NCBI GenBank assembly: GCA_012522415.1
Contig: JAAYKM010000005.1
Coordinates: forward strand, 1-33,523
Source of the DNA: Deltaproteobacteria bacterium
Lineage (GTDB): Bacteria > Desulfobacterota > Syntrophia > Syntrophales > JAAYKM01
DNA: 33,523 nucleotides
Reading direction: 5' to 3'
Positions 16,740-24,984 of the stretch are shown here, piece after piece (position 1 is the stretch's first letter; each line of letters starts with the position of its first letter). The translations under genes and the position numbers were made by a program. A model generated the notes under the pieces. The model saw only the letters and a program-made list of their open reading frames with translations. It had not been told where the DNA came from and did not search any database.

Positions 16740-16754
16740 CCTTGCGGCGCAAGG
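16740..16754. repeat. palindromic operator-like site in the purM/recG gap
   Basis: CCTTGCG, one central base and CGCAAGG form a perfect 7+7 inverted repeat. It lies seven bases upstream of the purM -35 and about 60 bases before recG. It is not the enterobacterial PurR box. The symmetry fits a dimeric DNA-binding protein, but no regulator gene is adjacent. Confidence 0.4.
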
Positions 16755-16815
16755 GGGATTCTGTTAACAATACCATCCTTTGTACCCGTAATCATTGCAT
16801 TCTCGATTCAACAAA

Positions 16816-19293
16816 ATGAAGAATATACAAACCATTGACGCCATTCTGGACAAAATGGAGAATCCTCTTCGATTCGCTTCCCGGGACGGGTATTTGCATC
16901 TCCACCTGCTGCGTGATGTCGAGAGTCTCATGGCGAAGCTCCTGGCCCAACTAAGCCTTGCCCTTCGCCAGTTCGACGGGTTAGCAGGGAGTCGCGAAAT
17001 AGGACGTATGTTCATGTCCTGGAAAGCCGTTTTCCGGCACTTTGACAGCCTGTCCCTGGAGGAGAAAAAAGAGCGGGTTGAAACGGCCCTCGATCTTCAT
17101 CGAGACATATCACAGCATCTTCGGCACCATTTCGTGGAACAACCGGAGACTTTGACGCTTTTACATGAGCAACTCCGTCGGGATATGGAACACAATCTGA
17201 AAAGGCTCGCCTTGCCCGTCCAGTACGTCCGGGGGGTGGGCCCCCGGATATCCCAGTTGCTGGCAAAGAAAAACCTCAGCCATGTCGAAGACCTGCTTTA
17301 TTTTTTCCCCCATCGCTATGAGGACCGCCGGTTTGTCAAATCCATCGCGGAAACGGAGGTCGGACGGCGGGAAACCATTGTGGGGACGGCGGCCCGTGTG
17401 GACATGCACAGGTACGGGAGGAAGCCGGTATTTGAGGTTGGTTTTCATGACGGATCCGGAACGCTGTCGGCGAAATGGTTCCGGGGCCGGCCTGCCTACC
17501 TGAAAAACGTATTCAAAACCGGGCGGCGCTATATCCTCTCCGGTGAAATAACCCGTTATTTTGACGGGAAAACCATGATTCATCCCGATTTTGAGCTGTT
17601 CGAAGATGAGGGAGACGACCTGCTGCATTTCAAACGGATTGTTCCCGTTTATTCGGAAACGGAGGGTCTTCGTCAGAAATCCCTCCGCCGGGTCATGATG
17701 GATGTGGTGGAACATTATGCGTCAAATCTCATGAGTCCCATACCCGAAGACATCTGCCGGCGTCGCCGGCTGATGGATATGGATCGCGCCATCCGGGACG
17801 TTCATTTTCCGCCACAGGATGCGGATTTTCGCCTTCTCAACGACATGCGTTCCGAAGCACACCGGCGTCTGATTTACGATGAGTTCTTTTTTTTCCAACT
17901 GGGAATGGCAGTCAAGAAGAAAGGGACGGTCCTGCAATCGGGAATTGCCTTCAAAACGGGGGGCAGTCTCGTGCGGCGATTTTTGGGTCTGCTTCCCTAT
18001 GAACTGACAGGTGCCCAGAAGCGGGTCATTGCCGAAATCGAGGCGGATATGGGGCGGAATTGCCCCATGAACCGACTGCTGCAGGGTGACGTCGGCTCCG
18101 GGAAAACCGTGGTTTCTCTGGTGGCAATGCTGACCGCCTGTGACAATGGCTGCCAGGCGGTGATCATGGTGCCGACGGAAATCCTGGCGGAACAGCACCA
18201 TCGGGGTATCGGCCCTTGGATGGAGGAATTGGGGGTGAAAACGGCCCTCCTTACGGGCAGTATCGGTGCCGCGGAAAGAAGAACCATGCTGGAGGCTATT
18301 CGGGACGGGACCATTCAAATCGTGATCGGTACCCATGCCCTCTTTTCCCGGGATACGGCATTTGCCAATCTCGGACTGGTCGTGATCGACGAACAGCATC
18401 GCTTCGGTGTTATTCAGCGGGCCTCCATTCGGGAGAAGGGCTTGAACCCCGATGTTCTGGTGATGACGGCGACCCCGATTCCCCGGACCCTGGCCATGAC
18501 GGTTTACGGTGACCTGGACGTGTCCGTCATCGACGAACTTCCGCCGGGGCAAAAGCCGATCCGCACGAAGCTCGTCTATGAACAGCAGCGCGAAAAGGTC
18601 TATGAGGCGGCCCGCAAGGAACTGGCCCGGGGCAATCAAGTCTTTGTGGTCTATCCGCTGGTCGAGGAATCGGAAACCCTTGATTTGAAGGATGCAACAC
18701 GCATGGCGGAACATTTGGGGAACGAGGTTTTTCCGGATGAGTCCGTCGGCCTCATCCACGGGAAACTCAAAGCCGCCCGGCGGGAAGAGATCATGACGGC
18801 TTTTCAATCCGGCCAGATCCGGATCCTGGTGGCCACGACGGTCATTGAGGTCGGTATCGATGTGCCCCGGGCGTCACTGATGATTATCGAGCATGCGGAA
18901 CGATTCGGCCTTTCCCAACTGCACCAGTTGCGCGGCCGGGTCGGACGGAGTGATATTCCTTCAACCTGTATTCTTCTGGTGCAGAAAACCGGATCCGAAG
19001 ATGCCCGACGCCGCTTGAAAGCCATGATCGAATCCCAGGATGGATTTCACAACGCCGAGGCGGATCTGTCGATTCGCGGTCCCGGCGAATTCATGGGGAC
19101 CCGGCAATCGGGAATGCCCGATTTTCGGGTGGCCAGTATTGTCCGGGACGGGAAAATTCTCGGTGAAGCCAAAAAGGATGCTTTCGATCTGATCGAAACG
19201 GATCCGGATTTGGGAAAAGACGAACATTTTTTCCTGAGGGAAGTGCTGAAGAGACGATGGCAAGGCAGGCTGGACATTGCTAAAACCGCCTGA
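16816..19293 (+). CDS. recG: ATP-dependent DNA helicase RecG
   Basis: Branch-migration helicase that remodels stalled forks and Holliday junctions. The 825-residue product is longer than E. coli RecG (693) because of a helical N-terminal extension of roughly 130 residues, which I recall in many deltaproteobacterial RecGs. After it come the wedge domain (ALPVQYVRGVGPRISQLLAKK), helicase motif I GDVGSGKTVVSL (near residue 425), motif II VIDEQHRFGV, motif III TATPIPRTLAMTVYGDLDVS, motif V ATTVIEVGIDVP, motif VI HQLRGRVGRS and the C-terminal TRQSGMPDFRVA. The start is uncertain: ATG 16816 is used, TTG 16795 is seven residues longer, and neither has a clear Shine-Dalgarno. Confidence 0.96.
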   Translation: MKNIQTIDAILDKMENPLRFASRDGYLHLHLLRDVESLMAKLLAQLSLALRQFDGLAGSREIGRMFMSWKAVFRHFDSLSLEEKKERVETALDLHRDISQHLRHHFVEQPETLTLLHEQLRRDMEHNLKRLALPVQYVRGVGPRISQLLAKKNLSHVEDLLYFFPHRYEDRRFVKSIAETEVGRRETIVGTAARVDMHRYGRKPVFEVGFHDGSGTLSAKWFRGRPAYLKNVFKTGRRYILSGEITRYFDGKTMIHPDFELFEDEGDDLLHFKRIVPVYSETEGLRQKSLRRVMMDVVEHYASNLMSPIPEDICRRRRLMDMDRAIRDVHFPPQDADFRLLNDMRSEAHRRLIYDEFFFFQLGMAVKKKGTVLQSGIAFKTGGSLVRRFLGLLPYELTGAQKRVIAEIEADMGRNCPMNRLLQGDVGSGKTVVSLVAMLTACDNGCQAVIMVPTEILAEQHHRGIGPWMEELGVKTALLTGSIGAAERRTMLEAIRDGTIQIVIGTHALFSRDTAFANLGLVVIDEQHRFGVIQRASIREKGLNPDVLVMTATPIPRTLAMTVYGDLDVSVIDELPPGQKPIRTKLVYEQQREKVYEAARKELARGNQVFVVYPLVEESETLDLKDATRMAEHLGNEVFPDESVGLIHGKLKAARREEIMTAFQSGQIRILVATTVIEVGIDVPRASLMIIEHAERFGLSQLHQLRGRVGRSDIPSTCILLVQKTGSEDARRRLKAMIESQDGFHNAEADLSIRGPGEFMGTRQSGMPDFRVASIVRDGKILGEAKKDAFDLIETDPDLGKDEHFFLREVLKRRWQGRLDIAKTA

Positions 19294-19343
19294 TATTCAG
19301 GGGAAACGCTTTTGCTGCCTCAATTTGGCCGGATGAATTTGTT

Positions 19344-19370
19344 TTGACAAAAGAAGGCACCTGTTATAGA
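19344..19370 (+). promoter_or_regulatory. probable promoter upstream of hom
   Basis: TTGACA (19344-19349) and TATAGA (19365-19370) are 15 bases apart. A TG at 19362-19363 makes an extended -10, and TTTTGA (19342) as -35 would give a 17-base spacer. It lies about 137 bases before hom, leaving a long structured leader. Confidence 0.5.
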
Positions 19371-19460
19371 AACCGGGCGTGTTTGCCGTGATCCTGAGGG
19401 GAACGGGGATCAGGCGGGGGACGCGGCGCACCGCTGCATCGCCGGGGTAAAATAATGGCT

Positions 19461-19488
19461 GCCGGCCAAGATTCCCGGTCGGCGTTTT
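19461..19488 (+). terminator. terminator-like hairpin in the hom leader, possible attenuator
   Basis: GCCGGCC (19461-19467) and GGTCGGC (19477-19483) pair over 7 bp with one G-U pair and a 9-base loop. They are followed by GTTTTAG, 19 bases before the hom ATG. Upstream in the same leader are GATCC/GGATC (about 19390-19411) and a GC-rich hairpin around GCGGCGCACCGC (about 19422-19433). I see no leader peptide rich in Thr or Met codons and no riboswitch that I recognise. Confidence 0.4.
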
Positions 19489-19506
19489 AGAGAAGGGGAC
19501 GGATCC

Positions 19507-20820
19507 ATGAAAGAGTCGATATCGATAGGCTTGATCGGTTTCGGTACCGTCGGTTGCGGTGTGGTAAAGCTGTTGCAGGAAGAAAAGGACCTTTTTGAAA
19601 AACGTGTCGGTGCCCGGCTCGTCTTACAAAAGGTGGCCGATCTCGATATCTCAACACCCCGGCCGGTGGTGCCGGAACCGGGATGCCTGACGACGGATGC
19701 CGGGGAAGTCATTGCCAACCCGGAGATCGATATTGTCGTGGAACTCATGGGAGGCTATGAGCCGGCCCATTCCTTTCTTGTGGAAGCCATCAGGGCGAAA
19801 AAGCATGTCGTGACGGCGAACAAGGCCCTCATCGCCACACATGGAAACGACCTTTTCCGTATAGCCGAAGAAAACGGGGTGGATATCGGTTTCGAAGCCA
19901 GTGTGGGCGGAACGATTCCGATCATCAGGACCATCAAGGAAAGCCTCGTTGCCAACCGTATCGAATCGATTTTCGGCATCATGAACGGTACGTCCAATTT
20001 CATCCTGACCAAGATGACCGACGACGGAGAAAGTTTTGCCGTTGTTCTCAAGGAAGCCCAGCGTCTCGGGTTTGCCGAGGCCGATCCGACGTTCGACGTC
20101 GAGGGAATCGATGCATCCCACAAGCTGGCGATTCTGGTTTCTCTGGCATACGGCAAGAATGTAAGCCTCGAGGAGATCTATGTCGAGGGCATTACGGGTA
20201 TTACGGAGCAGGATATCGCTTTTGCAAGGGAGCTGGGGTATCGGATCAAGCTGCTGGGCATCGCTGTCGATCGCGGCGATGCCGTTGAAGCCCGGGTTCA
20301 TCCGACGATGATTCCCTTCAGTCACCTCCTGGCGAATGTGAACACGAATTACAATGCCTTTCATATCGTCGGGAGCGCTTCCGGTCCGATTTTTCTGTAC
20401 GGGCAAGGGGCGGGCATGATGCCCACGGCATCGGCCGTGATGAGTGATATCGTTGATATCGCACGGAATATCCGTAAAGGTACCGGCTGTCGCGTGCCGG
20501 CCCGTTCGGTCCGGGAAAAGGACATGTCGGAGATTCGTCTGCGTCCCTTCGACGAGGTGAGGTCCAACTATTATTTCCGTTTCACCGCTGTAGATCGGCC
20601 CGGGGTCCTCTCCAAGATATCCGGCATTCTCGGTGAACGGAATATCAGCATCTCCACCGTGATTCAGAAGGGCAGGACAAAAGAAGGCGCCGTGCCGGTT
20701 GTCATGACGACTTACAAGGCGCGGGAGCGAGATGTCCGCGAAGCCCTGCAGGCAATTGACCGGCTGGATGTCGTCCTGGACAAGACCGTACTGATTCGCG
20801 TGGAGGACGATGAACTGTGA
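19507..20820 (+). CDS. hom: homoserine dehydrogenase with C-terminal ACT domain
   Basis: Reduces aspartate semialdehyde to homoserine, the branch point to threonine and methionine. The 437-residue product has the monofunctional bacterial layout. It starts with the NAD(P) fold IGLIGFGTVGCGVVKLL, then VVTANKALIATHG with the catalytic-region Lys. The catalytic core shows GFEASVGGTIPIIRTI, GIMNGTSNFILTKM and FAEADPTFDVEGIDASHK. An ACT regulatory domain at about residues 355-430 (YYFRFTAVDRPGVLSKISGILGERNISISTVIQKG) suggests feedback inhibition, usually by threonine. Start ATG 19507 follows GGGGACGG. It is followed by an apgM-type gene after 25 bases. No aspartokinase or threonine synthase is in the window. 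Confidence 0.96.
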   Translation: MKESISIGLIGFGTVGCGVVKLLQEEKDLFEKRVGARLVLQKVADLDISTPRPVVPEPGCLTTDAGEVIANPEIDIVVELMGGYEPAHSFLVEAIRAKKHVVTANKALIATHGNDLFRIAEENGVDIGFEASVGGTIPIIRTIKESLVANRIESIFGIMNGTSNFILTKMTDDGESFAVVLKEAQRLGFAEADPTFDVEGIDASHKLAILVSLAYGKNVSLEEIYVEGITGITEQDIAFARELGYRIKLLGIAVDRGDAVEARVHPTMIPFSHLLANVNTNYNAFHIVGSASGPIFLYGQGAGMMPTASAVMSDIVDIARNIRKGTGCRVPARSVREKDMSEIRLRPFDEVRSNYYFRFTAVDRPGVLSKISGILGERNISISTVIQKGRTKEGAVPVVMTTYKARERDVREALQAIDRLDVVLDKTVLIRVEDDEL

Positions 20821-20845
20821 TTTGCGTGAAAAAAATCTATAACCT

Positions 20846-22066
20846 ATGAAATACATCGTGTTGTTGGGAGACGGCATGGGTGATTACCCCCTGACCGAAC
20901 TCGGTGATCAAACCCCCCTGGAGTATGCCAGGACGCCGAATATGGATCTCATGGCAAGGGAGGGTACCATCGGCTTGATCGATACCATTCCCGAGGGTTT
21001 CACCCCCGGGAGCGATGTGGCGAACCTGAGTGTTCTGGGTTACGACCCCCATGAATATTACTCCGGACGGGCGCCTTTGGAAGCCGCCAGCATGGGGATT
21101 CATCTCGGTTCCGATGACGTCGCGTTCCGGTGCAACCTGGTGACTTTAACGGACGGACCCGATGCCCGGATGGATGATTTCACCGCTGATCATATCAGCT
21201 CCGCCGAGGCGAAAGCGCTTATCCTGGAGCTTCAGGCGGAACTGGGGAATGAAACCTTCCGATTTTATCCCGGTGTGGGTTACCGTCATTTGCTGGTGTG
21301 GCGTGGAGGGGATCCTTCGTCAAAAACCACGCCGCCCCATGATATTACCGGTAAGAAAACCGCACCTCATCTGCCCGTCGGGAGTACGAGTGACGTGCTG
21401 ATCGATTTCATGGAGAGGGCGAAACCCGTTTTGCGAAATCACCCGGTAAATCGGAACCGCCTGTCCAGGGGCAGGAAAGCCGCCAACGCCATCTGGCTTT
21501 GGGGGCAGGGTAAGGCTCCGGCTATGGCGCCTCTGACGGAGACGTACCATATTCGGGGCGGAGTCATCTCGGCGGTGGACCTGTTGAACGGAATCGGCGT
21601 GTACGCCGGACTGGAAGTGCTGCGTGTCGAAGGCGCCACGGGTTACATCGATACGAACTACCGGGGTAAAGGTGAAAAGGCCCTGGAATGTCTCCAGGAG
21701 CGGGATTTTGTTTTTGTCCACGTTGAGGCCCCCGATGAAATGGGGCACGAAGGCAATGTTCAGGGCAAGGTCAAGGCCATTGAAAACTTTGACGAGGCCG
21801 TTGTGGGGACCGTCCTGAATGGGCTGAACGCTTTCGATGCCTGGCGTATTTTGGTTCTTTGCGACCATCCGACGCCGATTGTCCGGCGCACCCATACGGC
21901 AGACCCCAGCCCCTTTGTCATCCTGTCGTCCCTGGGGAATGAGAATCGGAAAAACGGTGCGGCTTACACGGAAAGAGAGGCGAAGAATGGGGGGATTCTC
22001 GTGTCGCCCGGTTATCGGTTGATGAACCTCTTTATCAGGGACTGGGGCCGGTTCGTTGAAGCGTAA
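20846..22066 (+). CDS. apgM: ApgM-type phosphoglycerate mutase homologue, proposed homoserine kinase
   Basis: Alkaline-phosphatase-superfamily protein of the archaeal 2,3-bisphosphoglycerate-independent mutase type, 406 residues. Seen: metal-binding start LLGDGMGDYPLTELG, GSDVANLSVLGYDP with a candidate nucleophile Ser62, GRAPLEAASMGI, RCNLVTL, VHVEAPDEMGHEGN, and DHPTPIVRRTHTADPSPF. From memory, a subgroup of this family (TIGR02535) sits beside hom in genomes lacking ThrB and has been proposed as a non-orthologous homoserine kinase. The position 25 bases after hom fits that proposal. Sequence alone does not exclude ordinary glycolytic mutase activity. The stop overlaps the ybgC start by 11 bases. 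Confidence 0.85.
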   Translation: MKYIVLLGDGMGDYPLTELGDQTPLEYARTPNMDLMAREGTIGLIDTIPEGFTPGSDVANLSVLGYDPHEYYSGRAPLEAASMGIHLGSDDVAFRCNLVTLTDGPDARMDDFTADHISSAEAKALILELQAELGNETFRFYPGVGYRHLLVWRGGDPSSKTTPPHDITGKKTAPHLPVGSTSDVLIDFMERAKPVLRNHPVNRNRLSRGRKAANAIWLWGQGKAPAMAPLTETYHIRGGVISAVDLLNGIGVYAGLEVLRVEGATGYIDTNYRGKGEKALECLQERDFVFVHVEAPDEMGHEGNVQGKVKAIENFDEAVVGTVLNGLNAFDAWRILVLCDHPTPIVRRTHTADPSPFVILSSLGNENRKNGAAYTEREAKNGGILVSPGYRLMNLFIRDWGRFVEA

Positions 22067-22484
22067 CCAGACAAGAATCCGTGTCATTTACGCGGACACC
22101 GATGCCATGGGGATCGTTTACCACACGAATTATATTAAATGGTTTGAAATCGGTCGCAATGAACTCTTTCGGGAGATGGACATGCCTTATGCCTGGATTG
22201 AACAGCAGGGTTACGGTATGCCCTTGACGGAGGTTTTTGCCCATTATCTGTACCCGGCTGAGTACGACCAGTTGCTGTGGGTGGAAACGGGAATCGGCTT
22301 TGTGAAACGGGCCAGCCTCCGGTTTGACTATGTGATATGGGATGAGCCCCGGGAAAGGATGCTGGTGGAGGGACACACGGTCCATGCTTTTGTTGATCGG
22401 GGACGGAGGATTGTCAGAATCCCCCCCCTCATTTTGGACCGGATCAGAAAAACGGAAGAAACGGGAGAAACATATGGCGGATAA
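22056..22484 (+). CDS. ybgC: YbgC/4-hydroxybenzoyl-CoA thioesterase family acyl-CoA thioesterase
   Basis: Hotdog-fold thioesterase of 142 residues. It has the family N-terminal motif YADTDAMGIVYHTNYIKWFE, with the catalytic Asp in DTDAMG, then FEIGRNELFR and the strand VKRASLRFDYVIWD. YbgC proteins hydrolyse short- or medium-chain acyl-CoAs and in enterobacteria are encoded at the head of tol-pal; here it is apart from it. The start TTG 22056 lies inside the end of the preceding gene (11-base overlap) with only a weak G-rich site, so reinitiation is likely. Its own stop overlaps the next start, again by 11 bases. The substrate is unknown. Confidence 0.9.
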   Translation: MKRNQTRIRVIYADTDAMGIVYHTNYIKWFEIGRNELFREMDMPYAWIEQQGYGMPLTEVFAHYLYPAEYDQLLWVETGIGFVKRASLRFDYVIWDEPRERMLVEGHTVHAFVDRGRRIVRIPPLILDRIRKTEETGETYGG

Positions 22485-23148
22485 AATGACGAGGATGGAC
22501 CTGGAAGAGCCGGACAAGCTGCAGGTGTTGTTTGAAGAATCCCTGGAATATGTGCAGCGTAACCGAACCAGAATCACAATCATCGCCACAGTGGTTGTTA
22601 TTGTGGTTTTACTGGTTGCGGGCTGGTTCCTCTACAGCCGGATCTGTGAAAACAAGGCCCTTGCGCTCTATCAACCCGCTTTCCTTCTGGAAAAATCGGG
22701 GGACGCCAAGAAGGTGACGACGGCGGTCAAACAGTACAGAGATCTCCTTGACGCCTATCCGCGAAGCAATGCCGCCGTTTTGGCCTCCTATCGACTGGGC
22801 AACCTCTCCTTTAAAATGAACCGTTACGACGAAGCCATTGTCTTTTACAACCGATATCTGGGACGGGCGTCCAAGAGCAGCGATTTGACCACCCTTGTTT
22901 TGAGTGCTCTGGGGGCTTCACACGAAGCGAAGAAGGACCTGAAGAAAGCCCTGGAATATTACGAGAAGGCGATCGTTACGCCTGTCGATAACGGGTTCGT
23001 CGCCCTCAATTACCAAAACATCGCCCGTATTTACGAGGAGATGAATGACAAGGCCAAGGCCCTCGATTATTATGAAAAAGCACTGGCGATTACAGTCGAT
23101 CCGGCCACGGAACTCTTCATCAAAAGAAAAATCGCCCTGAACAGCTGA
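22474..23148 (+). CDS. membrane-anchored TPR protein (YfgM-like layout)
   Basis: Protein of 224 residues. It has a short cytoplasmic N-terminus, one transmembrane helix at about residues 30-50 (ITIIATVVVIVVLLVAGWFLYS), and four or five TPR-like repeats outside the membrane: YRDLLDAYPRSNAAVLASYR, LGNLSFKMNRYDEAIVFYNR, ALGASHEAKKDLKKALEYYE and NIARIYEEMNDKAKALDYYE. This layout matches YfgM/ancillary SecYEG-translocon type proteins, but the similarity is structural and I would not name it. ATG 22474 has GGAG six bases upstream and overlaps the end of ybgC. It is followed after 39 bases by iorA. Confidence 0.85.
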   Translation: MADKMTRMDLEEPDKLQVLFEESLEYVQRNRTRITIIATVVVIVVLLVAGWFLYSRICENKALALYQPAFLLEKSGDAKKVTTAVKQYRDLLDAYPRSNAAVLASYRLGNLSFKMNRYDEAIVFYNRYLGRASKSSDLTTLVLSALGASHEAKKDLKKALEYYEKAIVTPVDNGFVALNYQNIARIYEEMNDKAKALDYYEKALAITVDPATELFIKRKIALNS

Positions 23149-23187
23149 CCCAGCCAGTCTGGTACAATAGAGAGGAAGCAAGACGCA

Positions 23188-24981
23188 ATGAAAGTTCTGA
23201 TGTCAGGAAACGAGGCGATCGCCCGTGGCGCCTACGAACACGGAGTCCGTTTCGCCGCCGGGTATCCCGGGACACCGAGTACGGAGATCATGGAGACCTT
23301 CGCCCGGTATGAAGGCGTGTACGCCGAATGGTCGCCCAACGAAAAGGTTGCCCTTGAAGCCGCAATCGGAGCGGCCGTAGGCGGCGAAAAAGCCATGGCC
23401 GTCATGAAACACGTCGGGGTCAATGTTGCGGCCGATCCCCTGTTTACGGTAAGTTATACCGGAACGAATCGGGCCCTTGTCATTATATCCGCCGACGACC
23501 CCTCCATGCACAGTTCCCAGAACGAACAGGATAACCGCAATTACGCCAAATTCGCCAAGGTTCCCATGCTGGAGCCCTCCGACAGCCGGGAGGCGAAGGC
23601 ATATATCAAGGTCGCCCTCGACCTGAGCGAGGAGTTCGATACCCCCGTATTTTTGCGGACGACGACCCGGGTGGCCCATTCGAAATCCATCGTCGAACTG
23701 GAAGAGCCAATTCCGTGGGAAGACAAGACGGGGGTGAAAATCAACGCGGCTAAATATGTTATGGTACCCGGCAATGCACGGGTGCGCAGGCAGGCGCTGG
23801 AGACAAGAACGGCGGCCTTAAAGCAATTTGCCGAAAAAACGCCTCTGAACCGGGTCGAGATGGGAAGCAGGGAGGTGGGCATCATTACATCGGGCATGCC
23901 CTATAATTACGCGAAGGACGCCTTTCCGGACTATTCCTATCTGAAGCTCGGCATGCCGTACCCGCTGCCGGAGAAGCTTATCCGCAATTTTGCCTCAAAA
24001 GTGAAAAAGCTTTACGTGGTCGAGGAACTCGATCCGTTTCTGGAAGAGCAGATCAAAGCCATGGGTATCGACGTTACAGGGAAATCCATATTCCCCTTTG
24101 CGAATGAATTTGATCCCGGCATCGTCTCTTCCGCCATCAGCGGATGTGCCGAGATCGGCGCCATCCCTGCGGCACCGGATGTCCCCCCGCGACCGCCCAA
24201 TCTCTGCCCGGGCTGTCCGCACCGGGGTGTGTTTTACGTTCTGGGAAAGCTGGGCGCCTTCGTATCCGGTGATATCGGCTGCTATACCCTTTCCTTCATG
24301 AAACCCCTGGAGGGCCTCCATTCGACGGTCTGCATGGGGGCAAGCATCGGCATGGCCCATGGCATGAGCAAGGCCCTCGGTGACGGGGGAAAAGGCAGGG
24401 TCGTTGCCGTCATCGGCGATTCCACGTTTGTCCATTCGGGCATGACGCCTCTTTTGAATATGGCCTACAACGGGAGTGATGCGGTGGTCGTCATCTGTGA
24501 TAATTCCACCACGGCCATGACGGGGATGCAGGAACATCCGGCCACGGGTTACACCCTCCAGGGGCGGCCGGCCAAAAAACTGGATTTTGCCGCTCTGGCC
24601 GGGGTTTTTGGTATCGAGAATGTCGAGACCGTCGATCCGTTTGACTTAAAGCAGGTCCGGAAGGTCATGAAAAAGGAGCTGGCGGGCACCGGTCCTTCCG
24701 TCGTCATCGCCGAAAGCCCCTGTGTCCTCTTCCGTCGGGCCAATCCCGTCATCGGGAAGCCGCTCATGGTCGATCCGGAAAAATGCAACGGGTGCAAGCT
24801 CTGTCTCGGCCTGAGTTGCCCCCCTATTTCATGGCGTCCTTTTTCCGAAATGTCGGAAGGGACCTACGAAAAAAAGACGAAAAACCAGGAAGGGATTGCC
24901 TTTATCGAAAGCGTGTACTGTACGGGATGTACGCTGTGTCAGCAGCTGTGCAAGGCTGGGGCGATTGTGGAGGAGGAATGA
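23188..24981 (+). CDS. iorA: indolepyruvate:ferredoxin oxidoreductase, alpha subunit
   Basis: Oxidatively decarboxylates aryl 2-oxoacids (from Trp, Phe, Tyr) to acyl-CoA, reducing ferredoxin; cytosolic and oxygen-sensitive. The 597-residue product matches the family. It starts with the pyrimidine-binding domain (MSGNEAIARGAYEHGVRFAAGYPGTPS kept in pieces: GNEAIARGA, GYPGTPSTEI, SPNEKVALEAAIGAA). The central TPP-binding domain follows (LCPGCPHRGVF, GDIGCYTL, VIGDSTFVHSGM, ICDNSTTAMTGMQ). The C-terminus carries two [4Fe-4S] sites, CNGCKLCLGLSCP and CTGCTLCQQLC. TACAAT at 23163 could be a -10, but no good -35 lies before it. The beta subunit follows after three bases, and the pair can also serve syntrophic or fermentative amino-acid use or, in reverse, aromatic amino-acid synthesis. 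Confidence 0.96.
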   Translation: MKVLMSGNEAIARGAYEHGVRFAAGYPGTPSTEIMETFARYEGVYAEWSPNEKVALEAAIGAAVGGEKAMAVMKHVGVNVAADPLFTVSYTGTNRALVIISADDPSMHSSQNEQDNRNYAKFAKVPMLEPSDSREAKAYIKVALDLSEEFDTPVFLRTTTRVAHSKSIVELEEPIPWEDKTGVKINAAKYVMVPGNARVRRQALETRTAALKQFAEKTPLNRVEMGSREVGIITSGMPYNYAKDAFPDYSYLKLGMPYPLPEKLIRNFASKVKKLYVVEELDPFLEEQIKAMGIDVTGKSIFPFANEFDPGIVSSAISGCAEIGAIPAAPDVPPRPPNLCPGCPHRGVFYVLGKLGAFVSGDIGCYTLSFMKPLEGLHSTVCMGASIGMAHGMSKALGDGGKGRVVAVIGDSTFVHSGMTPLLNMAYNGSDAVVVICDNSTTAMTGMQEHPATGYTLQGRPAKKLDFAALAGVFGIENVETVDPFDLKQVRKVMKKELAGTGPSVVIAESPCVLFRRANPVIGKPLMVDPEKCNGCKLCLGLSCPPISWRPFSEMSEGTYEKKTKNQEGIAFIESVYCTGCTLCQQLCKAGAIVEEE

Positions 24982-24984
24982 GCC

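Noticed and set aside
19289-19301. CCTGA-TAT-TCAGG as terminator of recG
   Set aside because: The stem is five base pairs with a three-base loop, overlaps the stop codon and has no T-run.
19651-20877. Long minus-strand frame opposite hom
   Set aside because: Antisense to a conserved gene, with no start signal; a similar case lies opposite recG (17722-18807).
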